DNA of 64,000 bases from Sporosarcina luteola (GCA_014204635.1 JACHLS010000003.1:248001-312000); one strand, 5' to 3'. Shown: positions 9,044-20,349, numbered from the stretch's first letter. Notes: generated by a model from the letters alone, not told the origin. Made by a program: numbers and translations.

Positions 9044-11122
9044 TCATTCTTGAACATTTTCTTTATAATCACATTCCGTACATTGGATCTGAATGCCTTT
9101 TTTCAATCGTTTTTCAACCAGTGTATGCTGACATTTCGGGCATGGCCGCGCAATTGGCTTATCCCATGATACATATTCGCATTCCGGATAACGATCACAG
9201 CCGTAGAAAATACGTTTAGTCTTGCTCTTCCTTTCGACCACTTGACCTTCCTTACAAGAAGGACAAGTAACACCAATCGGCTTCACAATCGCCTTCGTGT
9301 TTCTGCAGTCTGGAAAATTGGAGCACGCCATGAATTTTCCGAAACGGCCCATCTTGAATACCATCGGAGAGCCGCAATTTTCACAGTCTTCCCCTGCCGG
9401 TTCATCCTTGATCTCGATTTTTTCCATCTCTTCATCGGCCACTTGGACATGTTTTTCAAAGTCCTGATAGAATTCGTCAATGACTTGTTTCCACGGAACT
9501 TCGCCTTCTTCGACGTCATCGAGGCTCTTTTCCATGTCAGCGGTAAATTCGATATTAATAATATCGGGAAAATACTGGTTAACTGCTTGATGGACGATTT
9601 CACCTAATTCGGTCGGAACAAAACGCTTTGCATCCAAGGTAACGTAGCCTCGCTTTTGAATTGTATCAAGAGTTGGCGCATATGTCGACGGTCTCCCTAT
9701 GCCTAATTCTTCCAACGTCTTAACAAGTCTCGCTTCCGAATAACGCGGAGGAGGCTGGGTAAAATGCTGTTTCGGATCAATGGACAGGCTTTTTACTGTT
9801 TCTCCCTTATCCAAAGGCGGAAGAATTGATTCCTTTTCTTCTTCTTGGTCTTCATTGCTTTCAATATACACCTTCATAAATCCTGGAAATTTGACTTCTG
9901 ATCCAGTTGCCCGGAACTTAACGTCGCCATTCAACAAGTCCGCAGTAACGGTATCCAAAATTGCAGGAGACATCTGACTGGCGATAAAACGCTCCCATAT
10001 CAGTTTATACAAGCGAAGCTGGTCCCTGGAGAGATATTCTTTCAAGGATTGAGGCGTTCGCAAAACAGACGTCGGCCTTACCGCTTCATGGGCATCTTGG
10101 GTATTGGCTGATTCTTTGCCTTTCGGTTTGCCCGGCACAGAGACAAATTCCTTGCCATACATCGTCTCCACAAAAGAAACCGCTTCAGCTCTTGCTGTTT
10201 CTGATATGCGGGTCGAATCGGTACGCATATAACTGATCAGACCGACAATCCCTTCCTTGCCGACATTGATCCCTTCATAGAGCTGTTGAGCAAGCATCAT
10301 CGTTTTCCTTGCCCGGAAATTCAATTTCCTTGCAGCCTCTTGCTGTAAAGAAGATGTGGTAAAAGGTGGGGAAGGATTTCTTTTCCGTTCCTTTTTGATA
10401 ACGTTTACAACTTCAAACTTATCTCCATTTAATGTCTTCAAGGCTTCATCGACTTGTTCCTTCGTCGACAACTTCACTTTGCCTTCTGTATTTCCATAAT
10501 AGGCCGCTTCAAATGTGCTTCCGTCTTTTTGAAATTCCCCGCCGATTGACCAGTACTCTTCAGGCTGAAATGCTTTTATTTCATTCTCACGGTCAACGAT
10601 CAGGCGAAGTGCCACGGATTGGACCCGGCCCGCCGACAATCCCTTCTTCACTTTCTTCCAAAGAATCGGGCTGATATTGTACCCGACCAAACGATCCAGT
10701 ATACGTCTCGCCTGCTGAGCGTCCACCCGATTCATATCTATCGGGCGCGGGTGTTTAAAAGATTCCTTTATCGCATCTTTCGTTATTTCGTTGAATACAA
10801 CACGGCAATCCGATTCAATATCAATGCCGAGTTGATGGGCAAGATGCCAAGCAATCGCCTCCCCTTCACGATCCGGGTCAGCTGCGAGAAAGACTTTTTT
10901 CGCTTTCTTCGCATCTTTTTTCAACTCTTGCAATATAGGTCCTTTCCCTCGCACCGTAATATATTTCGGTTCATAGTTATTTTTGGTATCGACACCCATT
11001 TGGCTTCGCGGAAGATCCCGCAAATGACCGATTGATGCGCGCACCTTATATTTTTTCCCCAAATAGCGTTCAATTGTTTTCGCTTTTGCAGGGGATTCCA
11101 CTATTACTAAATAATCCGCCAT
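9044..11122 (-). CDS. topA: DNA topoisomerase I
   Basis: Type IA topoisomerase that relaxes negative supercoils. The 692-residue protein has an N-terminal TOPRIM domain ([19 protein letters not shown], acidic ADPDREGEA at residues 81-89), the active-site Tyr in [13 protein letters not shown] (Tyr298), and three C-terminal four-cysteine zinc ribbons starting [21 protein letters not shown] and [17 protein letters not shown] precedes the ATG at 11122. dprA lies upstream and trmFO downstream in the same direction. Confidence 0.98.
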   Translation of the reverse strand: MADYLVIVESPAKAKTIERYLGKKYKVRASIGHLRDLPRSQMGVDTKNNYEPKYITVRGKGPILQELKKDAKKAKKVFLAADPDREGEAIAWHLAHQLGIDIESDCRVVFNEITKDAIKESFKHPRPIDMNRVDAQQARRILDRLVGYNISPILWKKVKKGLSAGRVQSVALRLIVDRENEIKAFQPEEYWSIGGEFQKDGSTFEAAYYGNTEGKVKLSTKEQVDEALKTLNGDKFEVVNVIKKERKRNPSPPFTTSSLQQEAARKLNFRARKTMMLAQQLYEGINVGKEGIVGLISYMRTDSTRISETARAEAVSFVETMYGKEFVSVPGKPKGKESANTQDAHEAVRPTSVLRTPQSLKEYLSRDQLRLYKLIWERFIASQMSPAILDTVTADLLNGDVKFRATGSEVKFPGFMKVYIESNEDQEEEKESILPPLDKGETVKSLSIDPKQHFTQPPPRYSEARLVKTLEELGIGRPSTYAPTLDTIQKRGYVTLDAKRFVPTELGEIVHQAVNQYFPDIINIEFTADMEKSLDDVEEGEVPWKQVIDEFYQDFEKHVQVADEEMEKIEIKDEPAGEDCENCGSPMVFKMGRFGKFMACSNFPDCRNTKAIVKPIGVTCPSCKEGQVVERKSKTKRIFYGCDRYPECEYVSWDKPIARPCPKCQHTLVEKRLKKGIQIQCTECDYKENVQE

Positions 11123-11297
11123 AATCTTTGCTCCTCCTCAAGAGGTTCCCTTTTATTCAAAAAGTTTAGTATTTGTTCACTTCTAACCAGCATACCTTTT
11201 TCAGCTGGGAACTCAAAAGAATATCTGTTGCAAAATGTATAACAGATTTGAATTAAAATCAACCTTTTCAATATGAAGCGGCAAGAAACTAGTTATT

Positions 11298-12173
11298 TCA
11301 GAGGGTGTTTTCCACGATTTGAAAGCCGTTCCAGACAGGTTTCGCTCCCTCATCAATTAATTTATTCGGACCCATGGACAATGGGGACGTAATCGGCCCA
11401 GGAACCGCGTACACAGCTTTGCCGTGGTCGAGTGCATGATCGACTGTACTCATTGTTCCACTCTTCTCAGCGGACTCTGTGACGACTACAGCGTCCGATA
11501 AACCACTTATGATTCGATTCCTCATCGGAAATGTCCATTTGGCCGGTTGTACATAGGGCGGGTACTCCGTTAACAGCAGATGGTCTTTCTCTATCCGGAG
11601 TGCAAGTTCCGCATTTTCTTTTGGATATACGTGAAAATGGCCGCTGCCAAGCACTGCAATCGTTTTACCGCCATACGTCATGGCAGCTTCATGTGCAAAT
11701 GCATCCGCGCCTCTCGCCAGCCCGGAGACAATAACAACGCCATGTTTTACTAAAGGCGGGGTAATAAAAGAAAGTGCTTGTCTTGAATAGTCTGTCGCCT
11801 TTCGGGAACCGATAATTGCTATTTTAGCAGAATGGTGTAATAGAGAAACGTCGCCTTTGGCATAGAGAACGGACGGAGGATCAATAAGCCGCTTCAAGTT
11901 TTGCGGATAATGAGGATGGGTGAATGGGATGGGGGTGATGCCTTCACGGCCATATAAGAGATCAAAAGGGGTATGATCAAGTTCTTGAAGTCGCGCACTT
12001 ATTTGGCCCGCTTTTCGTTGTGTTATATTCAACAGCCGGGATAGTTGTTCCGGGTTATTCGCAGCAAGCTTTTCCAGATTGGGGTCTATCTCGAAAAGTC
12101 GCCGAATCCGATTCCATGGCACAGGATAAATATAATGCAAACGGAGCAATCGCTGCTCCACCGTACTGTTCAC
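11298..12173 (-). CDS. dprA: DNA-processing protein DprA (Smf)
   Basis: DprA protects incoming single-stranded DNA and loads RecA during transformation. The Rossmann-like core shows GSRKATDYSRQ, VIVSGLARGADAFAHEAAM, VLGSGHFHVYPKENAEL and FPMRNRIISGLSDAVVV. GTG 12173 is taken as the start because AAAGGAGG precedes it by eight bases; this gives 291 residues. Longer in-frame starts would run into the sucD terminator. The gene sits between sucD and topA as in B. subtilis. Presence of dprA does not by itself show natural competence. Confidence 0.95.
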   Translation of the reverse strand: MNSTVEQRLLRLHYIYPVPWNRIRRLFEIDPNLEKLAANNPEQLSRLLNITQRKAGQISARLQELDHTPFDLLYGREGITPIPFTHPHYPQNLKRLIDPPSVLYAKGDVSLLHHSAKIAIIGSRKATDYSRQALSFITPPLVKHGVVIVSGLARGADAFAHEAAMTYGGKTIAVLGSGHFHVYPKENAELALRIEKDHLLLTEYPPYVQPAKWTFPMRNRIISGLSDAVVVTESAEKSGTMSTVDHALDHGKAVYAVPGPITSPLSMGPNKLIDEGAKPVWNGFQIVENTL

Positions 12174-12200
12174 TAGATTTGCCTCCTTTGAAGTCATAGT

Positions 12201-12232
12201 AAAATGCAGTATGCCACTGCGGCATACTGCAT
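12201..12232 (-). terminator. terminator after sucCD
   Basis: A perfect 12-bp stem, ATGCAGTATGCC (12204-12215) with GGCATACTGCAT (12221-12232) and a 5-base loop, begins seven bases after the sucD stop. On the minus strand it is followed by a short U run. It separates sucCD from dprA. Confidence 0.85.
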
Positions 12233-12238
12233 TCGTCA

Positions 12239-13141
12239 TTAATGAGTTTTACATTTATCGTAGATGCCTTTTTCCTTAATGACTTTAATAAGTGTTTCAC
12301 CGATGACAGATGGGGTATCCGCCACTTCAATACCCGCTTCTTGCATCGCTTTAATCTTTTCAGCAGCTGTTCCTTTACCGCCGGAAATGATAGCGCCCGC
12401 ATGGCCCATACGCTTTCCTGGAGGTGCTGTTTGACCGCCGATGAAGCCGACAACCGGTTTCGTCATGTTGGCTTTCACCCATTCTGCCGCTTCTTCCTCG
12501 GCAGTACCACCGATTTCCCCGATCATGACAACTGCATACGTTTCAGGGTCTTCGTTGAATGCTTTCAGAACGTCGATGAAGTTCGTACCGTTAACAGGGT
12601 CCCCACCGATACCGACTGCTGTCGTCTGGCCGATTCCTGCTTGGCTCAATTGGTGAGTCGCTTCGTACGTAAGAGTTCCGGAGCGGGATACAACACCGAC
12701 ATGGCCTTTAGTGTGGATGTAACCAGGCATGATGCCGATTTTACACTCATCCGCCGTGATGACGCCTGGGCAGTTCGGCCCGACAAGTCGTGTTTTCTTG
12801 CCTTCCATGTAACGCTTCACTTTCACCATATCTAGAACCGGAATATGTTCAGTGATGCAAATTGCCATATCCAATTCTGCATCAACTGCTTCCAAAATTG
12901 CATCCGCCGCGAAAGGAGCCGGGACATAAATAACAGAAACGTTAGCCCCTGTAGCCTTTACAGCTTCTTCAACTGTGTTGAAGACAGGTACTCCTTCAAC
13001 TTCTGTGCCGCCTTTACCCGGTGTAACACCGCCGACGATTTTTGTACCATACTCAAGCATTTGTTTTGTATGGAAAAGTGCTGTAGATCCTGTAATACCT
13101 TGTACAATCACTTTTGTATCTTTATTAATATAAATAGCCAT
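12239..13141 (-). CDS. sucD: succinyl-CoA synthetase alpha subunit
   Basis: The alpha subunit binds CoA and carries the phosphohistidine of the TCA-cycle enzyme that turns succinyl-CoA into succinate with nucleotide triphosphate formation. The CoA-binding Rossmann domain begins [18 protein letters not shown], and the active His lies in [17 protein letters not shown] near residue 245. The 300-residue length is standard. It lies 18 bases after sucC, with a terminator following. Confidence 0.98.
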   Translation of the reverse strand: MAIYINKDTKVIVQGITGSTALFHTKQMLEYGTKIVGGVTPGKGGTEVEGVPVFNTVEEAVKATGANVSVIYVPAPFAADAILEAVDAELDMAICITEHIPVLDMVKVKRYMEGKKTRLVGPNCPGVITADECKIGIMPGYIHTKGHVGVVSRSGTLTYEATHQLSQAGIGQTTAVGIGGDPVNGTNFIDVLKAFNEDPETYAVVMIGEIGGTAEEEAAEWVKANMTKPVVGFIGGQTAPPGKRMGHAGAIISGGKGTAAEKIKAMQEAGIEVADTPSVIGETLIKVIKEKGIYDKCKTH

Positions 13142-13159
13142 TGTTTGTCCCTGCCTTTC

Positions 13160-14320
<1,161 letters not shown>

Positions 14321-14367
14321 CTTACATCCTCCAATCGAACTTGTAACTATTATTTACTGCCCTATCT

Positions 14368-14396
14368 ATTGTAGTAAACCTGTCATATAATGTCCA
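14368..14396 (-). promoter_or_regulatory. predicted sigma-A promoter of sucCD
   Basis: TGGACA (14396-14391) and TACAAT (14373-14368) with exactly 17 bases between, about 45 bases upstream of sucC. It is a good match on the minus strand. Confidence 0.7.
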
Positions 14397-14413
14397 CAAT
14401 TGTCTTCCGCAGA

Positions 14414-14719
14414 TTAATGATTTTCGACATATTTCCTACTGCTTTTTCCATATTCACGGTCCAGTTGGTAAATGTATGCAAAGACTTCCGCTACAGCTTG
14501 GTATAACGGCTCCGGAATCGTTTCATTGACATCCAAATTCCCAAGAAGTTCGATAAGTGTTGGATCCTGTTGCACCGGCACGCCATGCTCCATCGCTTGT
14601 TCTAAAATATTGTCAGCGATTTTGCCCTTACCTTTCGCCACGACTTTAGGAGCTTCCAGTGATCCCGGGTCATAGGATAAGGCGACAGCTTCATGGCGTT
14701 TGTGTTTGTTTTCAGTCAT
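14414..14719 (-). CDS. ylqH: FlhB C-terminal-domain-like protein (YlqH)
   Basis: A 101-residue protein resembling only the cytoplasmic C-terminal domain of the flagellar export switch FlhB: EAVALSYDPGSLEAPKVVAK, HGVPVQQDPTLIELL and IPEPLYQAVAEVFAYIYQLD. It lacks the membrane domain and the NPTH autocleavage site of true FlhB, so it is probably a regulatory or export-related paralogue. Its start overlaps the ylqG stop by four bases, and ylqG has a FliK-like domain, so the pair probably acts together. The exact role is not known to me. Confidence 0.85.
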   Translation of the reverse strand: MTENKHKRHEAVALSYDPGSLEAPKVVAKGKGKIADNILEQAMEHGVPVQQDPTLIELLGNLDVNETIPEPLYQAVAEVFAYIYQLDREYGKSSRKYVENH

Positions 14720-16659
14720 ATTTTGAAATCAATCCCGTTCTCCCTGTTCTGTTCGACAGGCTTTTTTTTCATCTCTTCCATGAATTGTTTGAAGAACACA
14801 CCGGACAAACGGTAATCCGCATTTTCCAAACCCTCACTAAGTCGGTTCACAAATAGCTCTCCCAACGCCTTAAGACCTGGAGCTTCATTAAATATTGTGA
14901 CAGTGACAATCCGATTTTGAACTTGCATATCTATGACTGTATGATGTAAGGCTTCTAAATCCAAGTAAAATAAAACTCTTGCATATTCTGCATCGATTTG
15001 ATTATTTTCTTTCATTCTTCCGTTCCATTGCAATGTGGCATCAATCCGCTTGTCAAAAAAGGACAGCGGCACTTGCATAATCAATTGGTAGTTTAAACCT
15101 GTATCACCGGACAAGAGCGCCGGACCGTTAAACCTCGCAACTATTGCCTCCGCCAAGTCCCGTATTGCAGGAGAAGTTGTCGGATCATGAACTAGCGAAA
15201 TCAGTTGCGGCTTCAGTGACTGGGCAAGTTGGCTAACATCCGTTTCCTTATTTACCAGGCCGGCTTCATAATGGAGCCCAAAAGATTTGGCAATTGTTTG
15301 CATCGTTTCCTTGACCATGCTTCCATTCAGCAGCTCCGCCAACTTCGCATCCACATCTCCGGCCAATCGTTGTACTGTCGGATGAACAGACTCCTCTGCC
15401 TTTGTCATTAGTAAATTTAGCTCTTGTCCCGTTTTGGCACCCATTAGCAAGGAGACAACAGGATCTTTAGCTTCCGTTAGAGGGCGGGCCGCATGATATT
15501 CGACAACAGAGCGCATTACCATTTCAGTTAACCGCTGCAACGGGACTTCGTTAATACCGGAGGAAGTTGATTGCAATCGATCCAAGTTCGCAATAATGGC
15601 TGCCTTTTGTTCGGATGGAAGCCATGTTGTCAACTTCAGTTCACTTTTCAAGTTATTCACTGCGACCGGATCCTTGCCAGACGATCTCAAGACATGTTGG
15701 AACAGCATCACGATTTTGTCTGTACTGCCCGAGATCGGCTGCTGTAGTTCAGCACGTGGCCTTCCTGCAGCTACCCCATCTACAACTAAAGGGGTATGCG
15801 AGACTGCAGAAGCTGGCGTTTCCCTGTTCCCATTGTTGGCCACCAAGTTTTGGAGAACGTTTTGAAAGTTGGCGAGTGATGTTCCCGTTGGCAGGAGGTC
15901 CGCCTTTTTCAGCCATTGCAACACTTGAAATCGTTCTTCCTTCGGAACTGTACGATCGATCAATTTGAGAATCGCTTCATTAAGCAGCAATTTTGCAGCA
16001 GTTTCTTGGCCGCCTTTCGTTACAGCGGATATTGCTGTTTGGATAGAATGTTTAGTTGAAGGAGCGATTGTTGCATCTTCAGCCAAAGCTTCTTGTAACG
16101 CCTGTAGCAATGGATGCATTGGTTCTTTGCCCACCACTCCGAGAACGGCACGAAAATTAGCTTCATTTATGGGCAGTTTCAGTTCTAGCAGTTTCTCAAC
16201 TGCAGAAAGTGCAACTGTCTGCTGCTTATCGGAAACGGCTTCTACCAATTTCTCTGCTTGCGTCAATTGTTCTCTTGATATGGGTATCTTATTTTTCAGC
16301 ATAAAAGCTAACAGGCTTTGCATTTCTTTTGTTTTCGGAAGATCCAAAGATTCCATTAAACCCGCCATTTGCTTCCCAAGGCTTTCACCCGCCTGCATAG
16401 GCCCGGAAATTATCTTCAATTGCAGTTCCGGATCAACTGATTCCACTTGGAAATAGTAGGCGTCTCCAGCTTTCATCGGCACTTCCAATCGGGCAAGCAT
16501 TTTATTGCCCCCGATTTGAACTTCAGCCATTTGACCAGGGAATAGTTGCTTAATACTTCCATGGAACATCTGTCCTTCTCGGAGAACAATGGGTTTATTG
16601 CTATTCTGTGTGAGGGGTCCTCCAGTGACTTGATTGATCATCGGGTAGTTCATTGGCAA
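14716..16659 (-). CDS. ylqG: FliK-like flagellar hook-length control domain protein (YlqG)
   Basis: A 647-residue protein with a long, low-conservation N-terminal and middle region rich in helices, and a C-terminal region (about residues 540-640) resembling the Flg_hook domain of FliK (LSFFDKRIDATLQWNGRM, YLDLEALHHTVIDMQVQN). It matches the position of ylqG in B. subtilis. The start is uncertain between TTG 16659 (five bases after AAAGGGG) and ATG 16653 (eleven bases). Either overlaps the 3' end of rnhB by over 50 bases. The link to flagellar export is by domain only. Confidence 0.8.
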   Translation of the reverse strand: MPMNYPMINQVTGGPLTQNSNKPIVLREGQMFHGSIKQLFPGQMAEVQIGGNKMLARLEVPMKAGDAYYFQVESVDPELQLKIISGPMQAGESLGKQMAGLMESLDLPKTKEMQSLLAFMLKNKIPISREQLTQAEKLVEAVSDKQQTVALSAVEKLLELKLPINEANFRAVLGVVGKEPMHPLLQALQEALAEDATIAPSTKHSIQTAISAVTKGGQETAAKLLLNEAILKLIDRTVPKEERFQVLQWLKKADLLPTGTSLANFQNVLQNLVANNGNRETPASAVSHTPLVVDGVAAGRPRAELQQPISGSTDKIVMLFQHVLRSSGKDPVAVNNLKSELKLTTWLPSEQKAAIIANLDRLQSTSSGINEVPLQRLTEMVMRSVVEYHAARPLTEAKDPVVSLLMGAKTGQELNLLMTKAEESVHPTVQRLAGDVDAKLAELLNGSMVKETMQTIAKSFGLHYEAGLVNKETDVSQLAQSLKPQLISLVHDPTTSPAIRDLAEAIVARFNGPALLSGDTGLNYQLIMQVPLSFFDKRIDATLQWNGRMKENNQIDAEYARVLFYLDLEALHHTVIDMQVQNRIVTVTIFNEAPGLKALGELFVNRLSEGLENADYRLSGVFFKQFMEEMKKKPVEQNRENGIDFKI

Positions 16660-17431
16660 GCAAGCCCCTTTCTATTACTGATTTTACCGGTTCAAAGGTT
16701 TTTCTGTGGATTTCACAAGGACCATGGATGCGAAGAGCTTCGACATGCTCTTCTGTTCCGTAGCCTGCATTTTGCTTGAAATTATATATCGGATATTTTG
16801 CGTGCCACTGCTCCATTAAGTCATCCCGAGTGGTTTTTGCAAGAATCGAAGCAGCCGCGATCGCCAAGCTTTTGGCATCTCCCTTTATGACGGAAACCGT
16901 TTTGCAACTGACATGCAGCGGCATCGCATCGGCAAGGACGATATCCGGACGGGTCCGCAAGTCCGCGACCGCCGTCTCCATGGAATTCTTGGTAGCCGAA
17001 TAAATATTCAGCTCGTCAATGCGCTCAGGAGATTGTATATGTATTGAATAACTAACTGCCAGTTGTTTAATTAGTTTTGCTAAGCGGTTACGCTCGAGTT
17101 TAGGAATTTTTTTCGAATCATCTAACCCGATTAAAATTTGTGTTTCTGGCGGCAGGATGACTGCTGCACAGACGACCGGCCCTGCGAGCGGCCCTCTCCC
17201 GGCTTCATCGATTCCTGCAAGCAGAGCGCCGTCGAACGGCAGATGTGATGCATCAAATTCCTTCTTCTCCAAGTATGCCTGTTCTTTGGCCAATCGTTTT
17301 TCATATCGACGTTGCCAGCGCTTCAATTCATTCTGCACGCCCGTTCGTGAATCTGACACCAGTTCATCCATCCAAGGTTCCGGCTTTTCCGTATTTTGCA
17401 GCCGTTCCGTAATATCCTTTATCGTCTTCAT
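16601..17431 (-). CDS. rnhB: ribonuclease HII
   Basis: RNase HII removes ribonucleotides and RNA primers from DNA duplexes. Catalytic residues are visible: Asp and Glu in GIDEAGRGPLAGPVV (about residues 75-76), Asp in GLDDSKKI and Asp in IVLADAMPL. The N-terminal 60-residue extension (ITERLQNTEKPEPW) is typical of Bacillales RnhB. ATG 17431 is chosen because AGAAGGTG lies just upstream; it gives 276 residues. The C-terminus, about 20 residues longer than usual (LPDDQSSHWRTPHTE), is encoded where ylqG already begins. Confidence 0.96.
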   Translation of the reverse strand: MKTIKDITERLQNTEKPEPWMDELVSDSRTGVQNELKRWQRRYEKRLAKEQAYLEKKEFDASHLPFDGALLAGIDEAGRGPLAGPVVCAAVILPPETQILIGLDDSKKIPKLERNRLAKLIKQLAVSYSIHIQSPERIDELNIYSATKNSMETAVADLRTRPDIVLADAMPLHVSCKTVSVIKGDAKSLAIAAASILAKTTRDDLMEQWHAKYPIYNFKQNAGYGTEEHVEALRIHGPCEIHRKTFEPVKSVIERGLLANELPDDQSSHWRTPHTE

Positions 17432-17551
17432 TCCGTACACCTTCTGACACTATTATTATTCCTTAGTCTATTATATCGACAAAATAACATAAGAATCGAT
17501 GCCGATTCCAAGAAAAGACTTGTTCATTCATTCTCTCATAGCTTCAGCAAT

Positions 17552-17598
17552 CAAAAAAACAAGCTGATGCAATTATTCCATCATTGCATCAGCTTGTT
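17552..17598 (-). terminator. strong terminator overlapping the end of rbgA
   Basis: A perfect 15-bp stem (17584-17598 pairing with 17558-17572) is followed on the minus strand by seven U residues. The 5' arm is formed by the last rbgA codons (Gln-Ala-Asp-Ala), so the stop codon lies in the loop. It separates lepB-rbgA from rnhB. Confidence 0.93.
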
Positions 17599-18451
17599 CA
17601 TCCATCCCGCTCACAAAATCAAATGTCAACTTGCCTAACAATTCATTTCGGATATCTTGGACAATTAACTCAGCCACTTTTTCATAATCGATTTCGCCGC
17701 CTGCTGCATACACTTTCCGATCCTCACCTATTTGATCAAATATTGCAGCGATATCATCGCCTACTGCGTTAATATGATATCGTTCATGCAATCGTTCTGG
17801 GTAATGTTCTTCTAGATAGCGCAGCCCGAAAACAGCTAAATTCTCCATATTGACAATCTTATCTTTTATAGCCCCTGTCAATGCCAGTTTATAGCCGACC
17901 GTTTGATCCTCAAATTTCGGCCAAAGGATGCCGGGCGTATCAAGAAGTTCCAGTTCCTTGCCGAATTTGATCCATTGCTGCGCTTTGGTCACGCCAGGTT
18001 TGTTTCCAGTTTTTGCAATATTCTTCTTTGCTAATCGATTAATCAGCGTCGATTTTCCTACATTTGGAATGCCGACGATCATCGCCCTGATTGCGCCGGG
18101 CCGTATCCCTCGCCTCTTCATTCGTTCAATTTTCGGAGCCAGGATTTCTTTTGCTGCTTTTGTGACTGCTTGCAGTCCTTTTCCTTCAAACGAATTGATG
18201 GCAACAGCATGAATAGCTTTGCTTTCAAAATACCGAATCCATTTAACCGTTTCACGGTCATCCGCTAGATCCATTTTGTTCAATATGAGAAGCCGCGGCT
18301 TTTGCCCGATCACTTCATCAATCATGGGATTTCGCGACGATAGAGGTAATCTCGCATCAATTAACTCAAAAACGATATCGACCAGTTTCAGCTGCTCGGT
18401 AACTTCCCTTCTGGCTTTTGCCATATGACCCGGAAACCATTGTATGGTCAT
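17573..18451 (-). CDS. rbgA: ribosome biogenesis GTPase RbgA (YlqF)
   Basis: RbgA is an essential GTPase for late 50S subunit assembly. The G motifs are circularly permuted: G4 NKMD (about residue 58) precedes G1 GIPNVGKST (127-135) and G3 DTPG (171). [16 protein letters not shown] is the family N-terminus. Three ATG codons and a TTG lie in tandem at 18460-18449; the third and fourth are best placed after AAAGGG, and I use 18451 to match the usual MTIQW start (292 residues). It follows lepB after a few bases. Confidence 0.96.
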   Translation of the reverse strand: MTIQWFPGHMAKARREVTEQLKLVDIVFELIDARLPLSSRNPMIDEVIGQKPRLLILNKMDLADDRETVKWIRYFESKAIHAVAINSFEGKGLQAVTKAAKEILAPKIERMKRRGIRPGAIRAMIVGIPNVGKSTLINRLAKKNIAKTGNKPGVTKAQQWIKFGKELELLDTPGILWPKFEDQTVGYKLALTGAIKDKIVNMENLAVFGLRYLEEHYPERLHERYHINAVGDDIAAIFDQIGEDRKVYAAGGEIDYEKVAELIVQDIRNELLGKLTFDFVSGMDEQADAMME

Positions 18452-18469
18452 CATCATCAAACCCTTTCA

Positions 18470-19027
18470 TCATTTCACCATACCAAATTCTTCGATGGGC
18501 CAGAAGACAAATTTTGTACTGCCAATGATTTCGTCAATCGGAACAGCACCAATATGTCTGGAATCTTTGCTTTTTCTTCGGTTATCGCCCATGACGAATA
18601 CATATCCCTCCGGTACAGTATTCATATCGATTTTTTCTTCCAGTGTGAAATCTTCGGTCAGCGGTCCATCCGTCACTGCTTTTTTATATTGTTCCAAATA
18701 GGGCTCTTCGTATGCCTCGCCGTTAATATACAGCACGTCATCTCGGTATTCCACTGTGTCGCCCGGCAATCCGATCACCCGCTTAATATAATCCTTTTGT
18801 TCGGGGGCATGAAAGACTACGATATCGAAACGATCCGGCGAGCCGATTGTGTATCCGATTTTATTGACGATCATTCGATCCCCATCCTCCAATGTCGGCA
18901 TCATAGAGATCCCGTCCACTACGATTGGTGTAAATAAGAAAATACGTATGATGGCAGCAAGCCCAAAAGCGATGAGTAAGGCTTTTACCCATTCCAATGT
19001 TTCGTTTTTCGATTTTTTCTCTTTCAT
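18470..19027 (-). CDS. lepB: type I signal peptidase
   Basis: Signal peptidase I cleaves Sec signal peptides outside the membrane. One N-terminal membrane anchor (ALLIAFGLAAIIRIFLF) precedes the Ser nucleophile in DGISMMPTLEDGD (Ser41) and the general-base Lys in DYIKRVIGLPGD (Lys82). GDNRRKSKDSR is the conserved box E. The 185-residue length fits the short Gram-positive SipS type. It has its own promoter and is followed by rbgA. Confidence 0.97.
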   Translation of the reverse strand: MKEKKSKNETLEWVKALLIAFGLAAIIRIFLFTPIVVDGISMMPTLEDGDRMIVNKIGYTIGSPDRFDIVVFHAPEQKDYIKRVIGLPGDTVEYRDDVLYINGEAYEEPYLEQYKKAVTDGPLTEDFTLEEKIDMNTVPEGYVFVMGDNRRKSKDSRHIGAVPIDEIIGSTKFVFWPIEEFGMVK

Positions 19028-19059
19028 TGTTTGAACCTCCCGAGTACTTCCTATTGATT

Positions 19060-19088
19060 ATTGTACCTTTAATCTGTACTTCAGGCAA
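19060..19088 (-). promoter_or_regulatory. predicted promoter of lepB-rbgA
   Basis: TTGCCT (19088-19083) and TACAAT (19065-19060) with 17-base spacing, about 33 bases upstream of the lepB start. The -35 overlaps the end of the U tract of the rplS terminator, so the two transcripts are packed without a gap. Confidence 0.6.
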
Positions 19089-19118
19089 AAAGAAAGAAGG
19101 CCAGTTCGCAGGCCTTCT
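19084..19118 (-). terminator. terminator after rplS
   Basis: AGAAGGCC (19095-19102) and GGCCTTCT (19111-19118) form an 8-bp stem followed on the minus strand by TTCTTTTT. It lies 15 bases after the rplS stop. Confidence 0.85.
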
Positions 19119-19133
19119 CTGATGTTCGTATAA

Positions 19134-19478
19134 TTAGCGAATTTCTTTGATACGTGCAGCTTTTCCGCGCAGGTTGCGAAGATAGTACAATTTCGCACGG
19201 CGTACTTTACCACGGCGTGTCACTTCGATTTTAGCAATCTTTGGTGTGTGTACAGGGAATGTACGTTCAACACCGACACCGCCAGAGATTTTACGGACAG
19301 TGAAAGTTTCGCTGATTCCGCCTCCACGACGTTTGATGACAACACCTTCGAAGATTTGGATACGTTCGCGAGTACCCTCGATGATTTTCACGTGCAAGCG
19401 GACTGTGTCCCCAGGACGGAAACTTGGAAGATCAGAACGAAGTTGATCTTTTGTTACTTCTGCAATAATGTTTTGCAT
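19134..19478 (-). CDS. rplS: 50S ribosomal protein L19
   Basis: L19 lies at the 30S-50S interface. The 114-residue product has the full family sequence, including [36 protein letters not shown] and [20 protein letters not shown]. An AAGGAGAG site precedes ATG 19478. It lies downstream of trmD but has its own promoter and a leader resembling the Firmicutes L19 leader, which suggests separate feedback control. Confidence 0.99.
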   Translation of the reverse strand: MQNIIAEVTKDQLRSDLPSFRPGDTVRLHVKIIEGTRERIQIFEGVVIKRRGGGISETFTVRKISGGVGVERTFPVHTPKIAKIEVTRRGKVRRAKLYYLRNLRGKAARIKEIR

Positions 19479-19489
19479 GTTTTTCTCTC

Positions 19490-19562
19490 CTTATTCACAG
19501 ATGCTCTTGCAACATTTGCTGTGCAGCGGAACACCAGTCAGTACGGCTTCACATAGAAGCAC
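19490..19562 (-). ncRNA. L19 leader (ribosomal protein L19 autoregulatory leader)
   Basis: The 5' untranslated region of rplS contains blocks I recognise from the L19 leader of Firmicutes: GCTTC-TATGT-GAAGC as a small hairpin (19560-19546), GTTCCGCTG (19532-19524) and TTGCAAGAGCAT (19512-19501), followed by the ribosome site. It starts just downstream of a predicted promoter. Recognition is from memory of the motif; a covariance-model search would settle it. Confidence 0.75.
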
Positions 19563-19569
19563 ATAGTAG

Positions 19570-19598
19570 ATAGTACCATAGAATGTGCTATGGCGCAA
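19570..19598 (-). promoter_or_regulatory. predicted promoter of rplS
   Basis: TTGCGC (19598-19593) and TACTAT (19575-19570) with 17 bases between. The spacer contains the near-palindrome CCATAGCACATTCTATGG. It lies immediately upstream of the L19 leader and just after the trmD stop. Confidence 0.6.
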
Positions 19599-19608
19599 GG
19601 CATCTCAT

Positions 19609-20349
19609 TCATTTTTCTTGCCGTTTCAGCTGTTCCAAAACCTTTTGCTGATGAGCCGTTAACGGGGCGCTTTCCAGCAAGTCTTTTCTCCGTTCGTATG
19701 TCCGCCTAAGCGACTGTTCTTCGCGCCATTTTTCAATTTCCGCATGATTTCCGGACAACAGCACTTCCGGCACTTTCATCCCCTCATAATCCGCTGGGCG
19801 TGTATATTGAGGGTGTTCAAGCAAACCGGTAGAGAAAGAGTCGAGAACAGGGGAATCGGAATTTCCAAGCACATTCGGAAGCAGCCTGACGACACTGTCG
19901 ATCATTGCCATAGCGGCAAGCTCGCCGCCTGTTAAAATGAAATCGCCAATCGACAGTTCATCTGTGACCAGATGTTCGCGGATTCTTTCATCATAGCCTT
20001 CATAATGGCCGCAAAGGAAAATGAGCTGCTCTTCTGCAGCCAGCTCCTCCGCCTTTTTCTGGGTGAACGTTTCGCCTTGCGGACACATCAGAATGATGCG
20101 TGGACGCTTCTCCGATTTTGCAGTCAACTCCTTAACCGCAGCAAAGAGAGGTTCCGGTTTTAATACCATTCCCGCACCACCGCCGTATGGATAATCGTCA
20201 ACCTTTTTATGCTTATTCGGAGAATATTCCCTGAAATCGACGACTCCGAACGAGACGGCTCCGTTCTCCTGCGCCTTTTTCATGATAGAAGAGTGAAGAA
20301 CTCCCTCGAACATCTCAGGAAATAACGATAACACATCGATTTTCATCAT
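19609..20349 (-). CDS. trmD: tRNA (guanine-37-N1) methyltransferase TrmD
   Basis: TrmD methylates G37 next to the anticodon and prevents frameshifting. The 246-residue SPOUT protein shows [15 protein letters not shown] at the start, the knot region [19 protein letters not shown] and [14 protein letters not shown]. Its first ATG overlaps the rimM stop (ATGA) and a second ATG follows directly. rimM-trmD coupling is typical. Confidence 0.98.
   Translation of the reverse strand: MMKIDVLSLFPEMFEGVLHSSIMKKAQENGAVSFGVVDFREYSPNKHKKVDDYPYGGGAGMVLKPEPLFAAVKELTAKSEKRPRIILMCPQGETFTQKKAEELAAEEQLIFLCGHYEGYDERIREHLVTDELSIGDFILTGGELAAMAMIDSVVRLLPNVLGNSDSPVLDSFSTGLLEHPQYTRPADYEGMKVPEVLLSGNHAEIEKWREEQSLRRTYERRKDLLESAPLTAHQQKVLEQLKRQEK

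Noticed and set aside
9024..9047. Longer trmFO beginning at the ATG overlapping the topA stop
   Set aside because: There is no ribosome site for it and homologues begin at the codon corresponding to 9023, though coupling by overlap cannot be fully excluded.
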